A stretch of 56,500 nt of DNA from Glandiceps talaboti (lineage: Eukaryota; Hemichordata; Enteropneusta; Spengelidae), in NCBI RefSeq assembly GCF_964340395.1, contig NC_135549.1:21490842-21547341 (forward strand), written 5' to 3'. The notes beneath the pieces are model-generated. The model saw only the letters and a program-made list of their open reading frames with translations. It searched no databases and had not been told where the DNA came from. The stretch's first letter is position 1; each line of letters opens with the position of its first letter. Of this stretch, positions 12,901-26,747 are shown piece after piece. Made by a program: the position numbers and the translations under genes.

Positions 12901-15900
12901 TATATATCTAGCCAACTAGATGTTTGTAGGACTAACAAAGCTTGGGAAATGACAGATGCAGAAGGACACAAATCTGTGATAGACAAATATCAGGCAGTGA
13001 TAAATTATGATCTATAACTATACATGTGTGTATAAAGCACATATCTATCTTGAACAACAAATATTCCATGACAACCTTTATAAAGACCTACATGTAAATC
13101 ATATAATATATCATATGAATGTATGTGAATTATTGTCAACAAACAGGACAACAAAATATGGCGGTTCAAGTTGGTAGTCAGATTCAGACTTAGCCAAGTG
13201 AAATGTTTCAGCTTCAATTTCTATCAATTCTTGTTAGTCTAACAGAATACTGTACCACTGTATAAATTTAGCAGCCTTCACACAGTTTAGTTGCATCCAT
13301 GTACATACTTGTACATGTACATGTCCTGTATGTGTCCTGGACCACTTCTCTTTGCTGCGATCTGAGGTCCTTTCATCATGTACATGTATGCTGTGTGGTG
13401 GGTATACTATAGATTAGTCATAGTGCAAACATGTACATGTATATCTAAATTCATGTGAGGGTTGTTACCATAGAAGGCATCAGAATTAATAATTTATATA
13501 CATATATACATGTTTCTAGGTAAAAATATGAACTGCCGCATTTGTTGTCCAAGTTGCATTACAATACAGCATTTACATGAACCTCAATAATAAACAACTT
13601 CACATTCAGAATCAAAACAATTCCTTTTGAATCATCAATCACAATTTTGTGTTTGGCTAACCATAGAACTCACAGGGAGTGGATCTGATTACATCTTTCT
13701 GTAATTGTTAGGTACATGTACACAATAACATCTAATGTTCCAAGTTGAGGTTTGAAGATGTGTAAATCTGTGTGACTGCTCTAATACATAGGTACATTTG
13801 TATACATACATGTACATGTACCACCAGTAGTACAAATTTGAACTTGACAATGAACAGTGCACTAATATATGAAAAGGGGTATTATTTGACTCAAATTTTG
13901 AGAAATATGTCCACAATTGGGAGGGGGATGACTATAAATGTATCAGATGTTCCTACAGGGGGTATCAGTATGGTGTGTACATTGTACATGTACATGGGAA
14001 GAGAGGTGATTTTAAAAGATGCACAAGACACAGGCATGTACATGTACACATAGTCTTAGGACTACTTATGGCTAGGGGTTTTTCAATGAAATCAGATCAT
14101 GATATTCAAAGCCACAGGTGGGGGGGAATGGGGGACGGGTGTTGTCTGATCAAATATCTTGTATACTAATTCTCACACTCAATGTGTAAATAACAAAATA
14201 CATGTAGACATATTCAGTACACATATGCATACATCTATTGTGGCAACCAGATATCATTTAAATATTCAATATCGTCGGTTCAATAATTATTGATATCATA
14301 AATGCTACAAAAATGACACTATGGGTGGTACTTCATAATCCAATATTGAATACAAAACATTTTTATGCTGTACTGAAATCTTAATTCTAAAGATTAAATG
14401 GTTGGCATGACAACTAATCCATTTTGTATACCCACATACAGGTAAACCTTTACAACAGGACAGAGGAAATGCTGTGATCAGTTTCCCAATGCATATGACG
14501 GCGATTATACCATACAATTGTGTATATTACATTTGTATCTATATTATACATACATGTATGTATATATAGAGAGCCACTCTCTATAACCATTGCTGTTAAT
14601 CAAACTCCATATTTCAATCTCGAGTTGTCAAGGAAACAATACATGTATCCCCTTTGTCTTCAACGGCCGTGCGTTATTGGAAATTGAAATTAAGATTCAG
14701 TGAGAATAGACAGCAAGTAATTGAATTCATTTCATTATGACATGATTTCAAATTGAAATTACACAAATTAGTTTTAATGTCATTCATTCATGGAGTCTGG
14801 GGGAAAAAAATTTGAATCAGAATGGACATGATTCTTCATCAGCTGCACTTTTACAGAAAGTGACTGCGATAAAGGAAAGAAACAGTCACAGCAGGAAATG
14901 TCTGGTAACCTTTTGAAATAGAATTTAACATCCTTTTAATAAACCAAAATTGTCATTCTCTCCTCTTTGTGTTTTTCCTGAAATGTTCACACCCTGGAGA
15001 AAACCCACATCCAAAGGATGACATTTGGTGATTTTTTTCCTATTGTATCGAAAATAATTCTACAGGGGATTCCAAAACCCACAGGTTCTGAAAAATTATC
15101 TGACCTATAATAAATGTAATATACAATGTACTATGTATGAACAGAAATATGAACAACATAAATTAATTTTCAACATGTAAAAATCTGACCTCTTTAGCAC
15201 AAATAACCAGGACTCCTCTTTATGAAATGTCAAAACCATTACAGGCGTCTTGGAGATTCAATTTTAATCTACATGTAGGAAATTATTCAGTAAAGATACA
15301 TGTACATGTATATCATTATATGACATTTACTCATATACTTTAACACAGCATGAACCACACCCCACTATGTTCTACAATTTACTTCCAAGGTCCTTCATGA
15401 CTTTTCTGTTTCACGTGAACCCTATCAAAATTGTCATTTTAACTGACAATACAAGCTTTATGCAGATCTTTCAAGTTCACTACCAGATTCATATGCTTTT
15501 CTTGACCAGTTTGCTACATCAGAATTTCATCGCAACTCACCATAAATATGTATCAAAAGTCAGACAAGCAGACAAAATCAATGCAAGGATGGCAATATAA
15601 TTAAAATAATGTGGTGTTTTTTGTAAAATACTTATATGCACTTTTACAGAATGCATCCAAGTTTCCAACAATTTTGCATATGGTTTCCCATCAAAATAAC
15701 AATATACTACTATCATGTACATGTAATCACAGAACGTATTACTTTAGCCTTTTTGTTACCATGGCATTCTAACCTTAGCAATAATCTGGAATCAGTGTTC
15801 TTCTATATGTTAGAGACCCCTGTAACAAAGGGGGGATCTAATGAAAAGTTGCATACATTTCCACACGTAATCATCATGTCCCATAACTTTTGGTGAGGAA

Positions 15901-15970
15901 CCCAGTAAAGCAGTTCTGAGAAGTCAGATAGATGTTACCTACAATGTACTTAGTGCCATTGGCAAAAACA

Positions 15971-16337
15971 CTGGTAATTGAGGCTTCAGTTTACCAAGAT
16001 AGACACAAACTAAAACTTACATGTACATTGTAGTTATTGCTTGATGGCAGGTACATTTGTAACACATGTGGACAATAGTGGTTCTTCTGTTATGTGAATC
16101 TAATCACCCTATGATCAAGATACTGTAACCAAAATGGAAGTCCCAAAACAGTACACTACATGTACAAGTTCACGGAACTGACTGTGTCAGGATGGGTACA
16201 TTTTGTATGTCTTTACCACTTGAAAGACTGTAACTGAGCCAACATCCATTCAATATCTTATCAATGTTGCATCAATACTTCAAGTTTTTAGTTTGTGTCT
16301 ATCTTACTACTTAGTAAACTGAAGCCTCGATTGCCAG
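15971..16337. mobile_element. Foldback/MITE-like element with ~45-bp inverted arms
   Basis: The left arm (15971-16017) contains 'ctggtaattgaggcttcagt' and 'gatagacacaaactaaaac'. The right arm (16282-16337) is its reverse complement with a small internal insertion ('gtttttagtttgtgtctatc ... aaactgaagcctcgattgccag'). The ~265-bp centre shows no open frame of interest. The arms are imperfect and no target duplication is obvious. It is probably a non-autonomous DNA transposon in the Gi alpha intron. Confidence 0.55.
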
Positions 16338-18448
16338 AGTAAAACCACGAAAAGCAACTCTTTTTGTAAATGACATTTAACTTAGACATGATGTGAAAAT
16401 GGAATGCACAGCTCTGTCTCCCTACTTTACACAATGATGTGTTCATTGCAACCAACATCTAGTATGACTGTAATATGACACCTTGCTGTCATAAACTGTT
16501 ATTACTGAAATACAGAAGAATGCTGGTGAAGGTCAAGGGTCACCTGTTCTCCATATGAGGCAGATCAGCCATTGTCCTGGGGTACCCTTTTCCCCCCTTT
16601 TTGCATTGTAACAATCACGCTTTTCTCTAATTAGTGTTATATACATGTACATGTAAACTGATATTTAAAATCATATTTAGAGTTGAAATGGCAGACAGTT
16701 GTAGGGTTTCCCTACTTTTTATGATTGTAATTTTGGCAAAGTAACTAACAACAATGTATTAATAGTAATACTACTTGCACCTGCCAACTTGATGGATGAA
16801 ACCAAATTTTCACTGTTGCAAAACATGTGTACGTAAAGCGTGTCTGGAAAAACAGTTGAAATTCATATCACATGAGATCATTGACATCCTGAGCTAAAAT
16901 TCACACCACTGTACACGTAGATACAATAAACCGGTGTTCCAAATGAACTTAAGAGTATATGTACTGTAATTTATTGGATTATACTTGTCGTAGTACATGT
17001 AAGAAATTGTACCAGACACCCCACCCCACCTCCATTTCTCATCACTGCATATATATTATAAAATTATCAGGGTGAAATAATCATGACGTGTACTGCAGTG
17101 AGTAAAATTTCACTAGAAATCTATCTAAATTGTATCAGCTTTTCCTGCTTCAGTGCTGTCTGTGTTCACACTAAAACCATATTAGTAAAATACTGATTTT
17201 AAAATCATACATGTAGACATTGAAATGACAGCTTTGACATAATTCTCATAAATTATTATTGTGATCCTAACATGTGATCCTAAAGCCAGCTACATTTTGT
17301 AACAGAACAAGACTGTAACATTTGGAGTTAGGGTTTACCCATTAGTGTGGGTAGGAATCTTTATTTACACACCCCTCGGTTTTTCTCCTTTTCTTGTACC
17401 CAATTTGACACATCTCTGCTAGGATCACATTATCTCCAAACTCCAAATACATGTAATTTACATACGTGTACATGTACCATGTCCTCAATACCCTGATCAA
17501 ACCATGTACATTTTACTCAAGTTCTTACCAAAATGCAAATACATCTAAGGTTTCCATTTCAGGTTTACAGTGAGGATAACATTTGCAGATTGCAAAGGGA
17601 AGGCTATCTTGAGTCCAAAGGTATTAGTTGGGAGCCAAAATCACAAATAATCTTGGAAGAATCAGCCATCTTTTTCAAACATAGAAATTGAATACTAAAT
17701 AATTGTCCAACCGTCACTGTACATGTACACGTACATGAAATGCCCATGAAAATTATCACAGCCAAACATATTACACATATATTTTTCATGACTGTGTATT
17801 TTCGTAATACATGACATTGATACATTGTATGTCAATGCACTCATTAGCATTTCTGTGTATGTGCTACATAATATTATGTAAAATGTATAGCAGTATTGTT
17901 AAATGTCACAGCGAGGTATTGAATTACTCAATACCTATTTATTTGTATTTATACATTTAAACCTGCCAAATCCGATATGCTTCCTAAGGAATCGTTTCAA
18001 ACTCTACATAGTCGATTGTTGCTGAACAATTTCCTGTAATACTCAATATAAATGTGAACGCATATCCGCCGTTGGTTGGATGTAGGCCATAACAGTAGCC
18101 AATTTTCAAATTTTTTTGAAGCACCCGCGATGGCCCCCGTGACCCTAGAATCGTGATAAGTAAGTCGCGACAGTACACACAACATGATTCGAAAACCGTC
18201 AAAAACCGTCATGTCTGTACAAAATAATTTTAGAATTGGTTTATGTCTATATCAAGTGACTATCCATATAGCTTTTTAGCCATTAGGGCTACCAGTAGAA
18301 AATTACAGAAAAATCCGAATGAAACCGAAGCCTATATAGCGATCAACAATGAAATTTCAAAATTAACGCCTTCCATAAAAATCATGTTGACGTGCTTCTG
18401 ATGCTTATGACGATATTTTTATTGAATAAATTGACGGAATATCATTTA

Positions 18449-19280
<832 letters not shown>

Positions 19281-19305
19281 ATGGCGGCCCAAACTGGTGT
19301 CTTAG
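19281..19305 (+). other. Candidate short first coding exon (divergent from Gi alpha)
   Basis: An ATG in a strong context (ACAACATGGCGGCC) opens 'MAAQTGVL' and meets a GTATTT that could serve as donor at 19306. The frame can also run on without splicing to a stop after 29 codons. It lies about 700 bp from the Gi alpha start on the opposite strand, as in a bidirectional promoter. I could not find a convincing second exon downstream, so this may be chance. Confidence 0.15.
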
Positions 19306-19753
19306 GTATTTCTTTTGAAGGGAATCGTATAAATTTTGCAATTAACTTCTTTTACGGAGTATGTGGCCCGTGAACCTTTTCGGTACTATCAAACGAAAAG
19401 AACACAATACTGTATGGATAATAAACCACAGGTGAACAACAAACATGTCTTTTAAAGGCGTCCTAGTTCGATCTCCTTGTGGGTTAATTACTCTTGTTTT
19501 GGTGGGCTATTGTTTTAAATGTCATTTATTTAGTACTGTTTATTCTCCCACCTGACGAAAAGTACCCTGATTCATCATTGTTACACTTACCATCGACAAT
19601 GTGTTCCAAACAGGCTTTATAACTCACTCAATCAAAAAGTGTTCTTGTCACACTTACGTAATGTGACAGAAAACGTGAACTAAGACTAAGAGAGTTTTAA
19701 AAGCATTCTTGAATATAAAGAGGTTACCGTGTCCAGTACAGTACGTAGTAACT

Positions 19754-19977
<224 letters not shown>

Positions 19978-20223
19978 TCCGTCCGTCTGTCTCCACCTAC
20001 CTACCTATGCACCCAACCGCAACCTCATAATACTATCAAAGATTAGTAAAAGGAGATTCATCTTATCATACAGAGTGAATTATTCATAATAAATAATTTT
20101 CAACTACATAAGTTTCGCCCACCTATTTTTTATTATTTTTTTTACACAATTCGTCTGTACAGGAGATGAAAATGTGTTATATACTTTTATTTTTGCTGAA
20201 TGAATATGCTCTCTATCTAATTC

Positions 20224-20525
20224 GCAGTGGCAATGGTGAAGGGTTCCAAATAAAAAAATAATCCAAAAAGTCAAAATTAAAAATGTGACTGATCGAGATA
20301 CTTGAGATTTTCGACTCATCTTGATTTCATTGCCTTGACACTATGCCGTCAGTAAGTACACTGAGAAGTGGGAGAACTGAATTAGAAGATGGGTCAGATT
20401 TTCTAAATCGGTTCTGGGAGGGAGGGCCATATTTGAGGAAATTGAACTAGGGAAGGGTCAGTCACATTTTAGATTTTGACTATTGGATTTTTTTTTTATT
20501 TGGAACCCCCATCATTGCCACTGCT
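20224..20525. mobile_element. Foldback element with ~67-bp inverted arms
   Basis: The left arm 20224-20290 ('gcagtggcaatggtgaaggg', 'ttccaaataaaaaaataatcc', 'aaatgtgactga') is the reverse complement, with a few mismatches, of the right arm 20459-20525. The ~170-bp centre is non-coding. This explains the two mirror-image open frames with HHCHC here. It is probably a MITE; the target duplication is unclear. Confidence 0.65.
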
Positions 20526-20529
20526 GCCA

Positions 20530-22157
20530 TCACCATGGGTGTACCGTAATTATATCAGAAAGTGTTGAATCATGGCTGGCAACCGTGCGACGAATCAATA
20601 CAAAATATGTTAGTTGTGGTGTTGAGAGTGAGGAGAGTGGGTCTAACAGTAGAGAAAGGAAAACAGAAAGGTAAAACATTGATTCTCCTGGAGCGGGGAT
20701 ATTGATTTTGGTCCATGCATGCATGTCGGTATTTTACGGCGTCGAGTCTAAATTTGGTATGCTTGGCCTTCAGTTTTGCCACTGACATATATATATATAA
20801 TCACACTAGATCCAAACACAGCAGTTGATGAATGCAGTATCACGGCTGACCTTAATTTACACAAATGCACTGTGTTGGTAGTACTGGTAGGGAAATAACC
20901 AACGCTTTTAAAGTTATCATGTGGGAACCTTGGGCCAATGTCATTAACATCATTATCAATGTGGTGGCAGCGGCGCGATTGCTACAATAGCTGCAACTAG
21001 GATATTTTTTTTCATCAAGTACCCAAATATGTATTCACTAATAATTGGTCTAATACTGATAAAACGATATTGTATTTGTTAATTGGTGGTCATTAGTATC
21101 CGTGACAAGTTTACACAAAAATCTTGGTTTTACATTTGTAAATCTGTCGCCATGTTTGCAGTAGGTTTGTAACTGAAGTATCGTTTTTCGATTAGACAAC
21201 CACAATCTATTCACTGAAAAGTGTTAAAATACTAATAATCAGACACTGTACATGTTAATCAATGGTCGATCTTATCCACCAGTATTGTAATAACAGGCTT
21301 AAATCGTAATGGCCGTTGAGGGCGCTGATTTTTTAGATGCGGACCCAAAATAAATTTGATATGATTTGTCCACAATACAGCTTCACAAAATACGTTCATC
21401 CACAGGTGATTCGATGCTGTTCAGGGTGTACAGTATTACGAGTAACGGGGTAAGTTATTGTATCTAAAAGAAACCCCACATTTTCAAAAAATACATTCAA
21501 TATAATTCTTCTGACAGATTTTAACCCAATATTTTTTTTTTGAATATTTGAACAATGGCGGGGAAGGTCATGTTTATGAGAAAAGAATTTTAGGAAGGGC
21601 CACTTTTTAGAAAATAGACTTGGAGGAAAGTATTAAATAAATCTCCATCCGAAAACAATCAACTATATTCTATGAATCTATAGATTCGATGGCAATGCAT
21701 TCCGTATGTAATCTCGTGTACTGGGGTTGTATCTTCATTTTGAACTGTGATGGCGCTGTTCAAGGTTGGGTAGCAGTAAAATAGTGAACAACTTGCTTTT
21801 GCGTTTCCTTTATACATTCTGGACCAAACATAAAACTACCGACATGCTATATCACTTTGCTTTAAATTTGTCACACAATTACTACGCTTTAATACCAAAA
21901 AAAGATATATTTATAATAAAAAAACATATTGAGTACAATAAGATAACCCATTGAAAAGAGGTTAAACATTTCTCCATCTCTCATGGACTCGCTATCCAAA
22001 TGGTGGCCACGCACTAAACTACAGGGAAGAAGGGTGACATTACAATACAAAAATTGACACTAATTCTGTACTTCTTGCAACTTGTTTAAATCGTGGATAC
22101 AACAAACATTGGATGTGTGCTCTTCGTTGACGTTGGCAGCACTATAGACTGAAGTCA

Positions 22158-22208
<51 letters not shown>

Positions 22209-22633
22209 ACACACATATACACACACACACACACGCCCACGGTCCTTGACACGTTGATGTCGTCCACTCTTTTATTGTAAGAGTGCCCCCCCCCCCGCTC
22301 CAAAAGAACATTATTAATTTCTCTGCGCAAACGTAACTCCAGAAATTAAAATTTTATCAGTTGATAAGTACGAAATACATTTACACTGACACCTTCTGAA
22401 TACACCTGACATACATACACTTCCTGCAGAGGTGATAACACACAGCGCTAGCTATCAACTCTCTCCAAATATTGTTTCCTCAATAATCAAAATGAAATCC
22501 ACAGTTAGCCTCCATCGGATGTAGCGATTTTTCCAAAGCTGGTCACCAAGTAAGTTTAGTAATCATACGATAATTGGTGCGCAACACAAGATACCAAACA
22601 CACAAATAAATATCTCTACAGTAACTAACAAGT
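20530..22633. other. Intergenic sequence without recognisable genes
   Basis: I find no coding exon, RNA gene or transposon structure here beyond a (CA)n tract at 22160-22234 and a C-run near 22288. It includes the region just downstream (minus strand) of the stop codon at 22634, so it should contain that gene's 3' UTR. Confidence 0.4.
22160..22234. repeat. (CA)n microsatellite
   Basis: Alternating CA dinucleotides with two TA interruptions, followed by a C-run at 22288-22297. Confidence 0.95.
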
Positions 22634-23558
22634 CTAACACTTTGTAATATCAACAGAATGACCATTTGAGTCTTCATAATATGTAACGATAGTTGGCTGT
22701 GCTGATTGATGAGGTGTTGGCAACAGATTGTGATTGGCTTCGTTGATATCTCCATTACCTATCAATTCAAGGAAAGGCCCAGTCAAATGATATTGCAATT
22801 TCTATCGATAAAATAAATATGTGACAAGTGATTTATACCATTTTTTAAAAACTCAGTTGTATTTGGTATATAGCTTAAAAAATCGGCTTTAGCTTCCGAT
22901 ATAACAAGGTAATGTATGTCCAAAAAAAATCCAAAATAAATAGCCAATCCTCATCCATATGGCCACTTTAAAATCATTAGAATTTCAGCGGAAATCTTTT
23001 TTTGAAGTTTGAAAGTCAAGCCATTTAATTAGTTATGTAGGATCATTGCTGCATGCGACATTGAAATGTTGACCGATCTCAGTTTATCTCACAGCAGAGA
23101 AAACTGAACTTATGAGGAAATAATTACACATCATCTTTTACTTGCCGACATTCAATATGCAACTTATATATGTATATGCTTACATTTGTTTTCGGCATCT
23201 GCTTTTGTTGTTGTTTTTCTTCCCCTCTTGTGAATTATTTGTCTTTCGTTCAACCACAGTATCAAAAGTACGCCAGATAGACCAAATGCTGCAAACGCTA
23301 TTACAACTATAAGAACATCCCCCTGGACTGTAGTACCTAAAAACCCTGTGACATATAGCAAAGAATACACGTAACTAATTTGCAAATAATTAGTATAATC
23401 TAAAACAAAAAGCTGTAATGGTTTAAATTTCAAAGTCTTCTTACTAACATATGTTACATATTGGAAATCACGAAGAACAATTTGTACATACCATTAGAAG
23501 AATCTTAGAATATAAACTACCGTAAGCACACACATTGTCTCTGTCTCTCCCTCTTCCC

Positions 23559-23649
<91 letters not shown>

Positions 23650-23684
23650 CATTCATCAGTCATGCACCCCTCTCTCCCCCCCTC

Positions 23685-23773
<89 letters not shown>

Positions 23774-26747
23774 TTCAACAGTCATGTACCTACCGTTTTG
23801 CGTAGAAGATTTTTGTTGGTAATTCATTATGTAATCTACAAAGAATGCACAATAACAACGACTCTGTTAAAACACATTCAGAGTATGGAAGAATGAATGA
23901 ATGAAATCTGTAATGGATAATACAAAACATCAAAATGATCATATTACAAAACCATAATCGTCAACTGGAAGCAAACTAACGTGAAAGTTGTACAGCCTCA
24001 TAAATTTCCCATAATTTTCTCTGACTGACTATACAGAAAGGAAGGTTTTGGTCGTCCAAATGATAGAACGAAAGGTATACTTCGTGAAAAAACTAGTGCC
24101 TGCAAACGCGTAAACATACTCACCATGGCACTTTGATATACACTCATTTGACACAACTTCACCTGCGTCTGCAGTAGGGGAGGGACATATATCACTGCAA
24201 TTTTCACATCGCCATCGAGGAGAGATATATTCCCCATGGTCTCGACAGAAATTTCCTGGATCTTGTACACATGCCAGTGTACACTCTTTTGTAATCGCTA
24301 GGCTGCGAACATCGCCAGTCAGTGAAACCAACGCACATATGGCAAATACAGTTTTTGCTATAAAACAAAACGAAATAGTCCATCGTGTTACTTTATGCAG
24401 ATATAATCAAGAATCGTAAAATAACTTTACTCATTATCTCTCCAAACATTTGAGATATGTAGAGAGCGGTGTACGTTTTCTCAGAATGTAAACTTATCAT
24501 GCATAATCGTGAGGGTATACAATTACAACTTACTCAGTGGCACGGCTCCCACCGAGAGGGCGCCCTCTACCCTCTGACAGATTTCGCAATAACAAGATAT
24601 CTTATAATATCAAGTCTTGTGACACAAACATGAAATCGACTTTAGAAATTAACTACAAAAATTGGGTAAAACATAAATAATCCAACCGACAAACAGCTTT
24701 ATATCTCAACATTCCTTCTTTCCTTGTGTCCAATAAGAAAGACAAGGGGTTTTTATACTCTGGGACATAATCAGTGAATTCTTGTAGAGAGAAAAGGTCA
24801 TAGTGCCGTTGAATTGTTTGGATACCGGTAAATATGACAAGCTATGTTTTAGAACATGTGTTTTGGTTAGTGCGGTCTGAATATGGATGTATACGCTGCA
24901 GGGTTTCGACAGAGGGGAGAAGACGTGTCGAACCCCTCCCCAATAGTGGACTGAGAACTATGGCCTTTATGACAAATAAGGGAACGAGCAGTATTCACCC
25001 CCGGGGGGGGGGGGGCTGAGGAGAAAAACATATTTTGAACAAAAATTTGTTTTTGTAGCCCTCATCCCAGCACAAATTTCAAGACTCTATTCTCCTACTT
25101 GAGACTCAAGAATTGTCGTAACCACACCTCCAAGGGAATGCTACACAGGTTTTGAGTTGTGGCAATACCCCATTTGGTACCCCAACTCAATTGCGCATGT
25201 TCGAGATACACGATCGTACGATATAACACTTGAGAACCGATTGCAGAGTACATAAAAGCTGAGACCACGTGCACTAACAAGATAAAAGCGATATCTTCAC
25301 AAAATAGATGTGGGATTTGCAAGGAGAAACAGGAGAAGTCCCACATTGAGCTCTATCATATACTTGGAGATACTAAGCCGCCAGCAGATCCTTTCCCTAT
25401 TGTGGGGAAATATCCCAAGGCAGCATAAATTACCATCATGACATGGCTGCATGGGGATTGTCTGGCATGCAGGGGGTTTCCTATAGTTTCTCTCACACTC
25501 CTCGGAGCTTCGCCTCGCTAAATAGCCCCTGTAACACGTCAACGAATGGTTAGCCCTATGTGGTCGATGAGGGCGCACAGTACAAGGATATTGGAATGCA
25601 GTTAACGTTGATATCGGTACATACAAAGCAACCGTATTAGCGATGCGATGCTCCTCCAAGGACTGTGAGATAATCTAGGGGTTTCCCCACAATGACATCG
25701 AACAATCAGTCTGGGTGGGGTACAGCTTAACTGGGTCAGAGTGTCAGCTCGTGTCCTAATGTGTGAGGTCGCGACAGGTCACTTGCGCACACTGCTGACA
25801 CCTATCTATACCATATGCCTTTCAAACATATTTACTCACGGATAGTAATACAGAACCGACCCTTACAGCACAAGCGACTATGTGTTGAAATCAAATAACA
25901 CAAAACTTCGCTTTGACAGTGTCACAATTTATAGCCTATACACTTATCGAATCATGCCAATGATACATTCGATGACGATGAAGTATATACTAGGAGCATG
26001 ATTCAATCGCTTGTGAAAGAAAAGTAATAATCATTTGATTATGTATACAGCATGTAGCAAACAAAACTGAAAATTACAATTTATTCCCACTGTTTATATG
26101 TGTATATATTGTTTCAAGTACGACAAACCATAGACAGTGGCGGAGAAGTTTCTTCCCCACTGTCTATGGACAAACTACACGTGTCTATATACTTGTCATG
26201 CAGGAGACGTTCACATTTTGTTAGGTGGGGGGGGGGAACTGCCATCTCAGGGCACAGCTCGAAATGAGCTATACCACTCTAATGAATTCATTTTCTCACA
26301 TTCAGCTGCCCTGTACATATAATTGCAATCCATGAAAACAAAATAGCTAACAATCATAGAACAGAAAATAATCGTATGACCTTACAAAAACTATGATAGT
26401 AATTAGGATCATAGCTAGACAGAGTGAATATTACGTGACACTTGATATGCTGGTCTAGTATGGGAGGTAAATCCATACGAAAAATCAATTCCACCAGCCC
26501 TGTAGAAACTCATTTCTTTGTCAAACTAGAAAGCATTGAGAAAAGGTTTTTAAAGACTGCGATGTGTTACTTGTAATATTAAAATTTTCAAATCTTACTA
26601 CTATAGACAACACATGTAAACCTACTTTCACTTACTTGCAATTTTGAAATTTAAACTTATTCAAACTTATTGTCTAACTGGTATACAAGTTGTAAACGAA
26701 CAAGATTTTAGATACATATATTTGGACTCACCATTACAGAAAAACAT
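22634..26747 (-). CDS. TNF-receptor-like single-pass membrane protein with one Cys-rich module
   Basis: I assembled this from six exons on the minus strand: 26747-26732, 24357-24124, 23835-23794, 23503-23492 (12 nt, optional), 23345-23184 and 22758-22634. All introns are GT-AG and phase 1, giving 196 residues. The protein starts MFFCNAKTVFAICALVSLTG, a clear signal peptide. An ectodomain follows with eight cysteines at about 31, 35, 43, 56, 59, 63, 78 and 82, in the pattern C-x3-C-x7-C-x12-C-x2-C-x3-C-x14-C-x3-C, including HGEY before the CxxCxxxC core. A hydrophobic helix (112-133) comes next, then a basic stop-transfer (NERQIIHKRGRK) and a ~60-residue tail ending DITKC. The spacing resembles a single TNF-receptor repeat, so I suggest a receptor for a TNF-like or other secreted ligand. 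No death domain or clear TRAF motif is seen. Exons 1, 2, 5 and 6 are better supported than 3 and 4. The last acceptor (ttgatag) is weak. Confidence 0.65.
23492..23503 (-). other. Possible 12-nt micro-exon of the TNF-receptor-like gene
   Basis: On the minus strand, 'ttctaag' then ATTCTTCTAATG then 'gtatgt' has acceptor and donor signals and keeps phase 1 on both sides, adding DSSN to the juxtamembrane stalk. Skipping it also keeps the frame, so it could be an alternatively used or a spurious exon. Confidence 0.3.
23561..23769. repeat. (TGTC)n and (TC)n microsatellites in the intron of the TNF-receptor-like gene
   Basis: TGTC repeats at 23561-23649 are followed by CT-rich sequence and pure TC at about 23683-23769. 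The latter ends roughly 25 bases from the donor of the 42-nt exon at 23794-23835. Confidence 0.95.
25234..25428 (+). other. Unassigned open stretch with CxxC, possibly a relic coding fragment
   Basis: Between a TGA and a TAA there are 64 open codons containing RCGICKEKQEKSHIELYHIL and then GDTKPPADPFPIVGKYPKAA. The composition looks protein-like (CxxC, charged helix, Pro-rich end), but there is no start codon and I see no clear splice sites. It lies in intron 1 of the minus-strand TNF-receptor-like gene. I do not recognise the family; it may be a transposon relic or chance. Confidence 0.2.

Noticed and set aside
21308-21354. ATGGCC... short frames near 21.3, 21.55 and 21.75 kb as first exons
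   Set aside because: They stop within about 15 codons, have no donor in frame, and no recognisable downstream exon.
25297-25659. 120-codon Cys-containing minus-strand frame
   Set aside because: No signal peptide, no regular cysteine spacing and no splice context. It overlaps the plus-strand open stretch, and neither is convincing.
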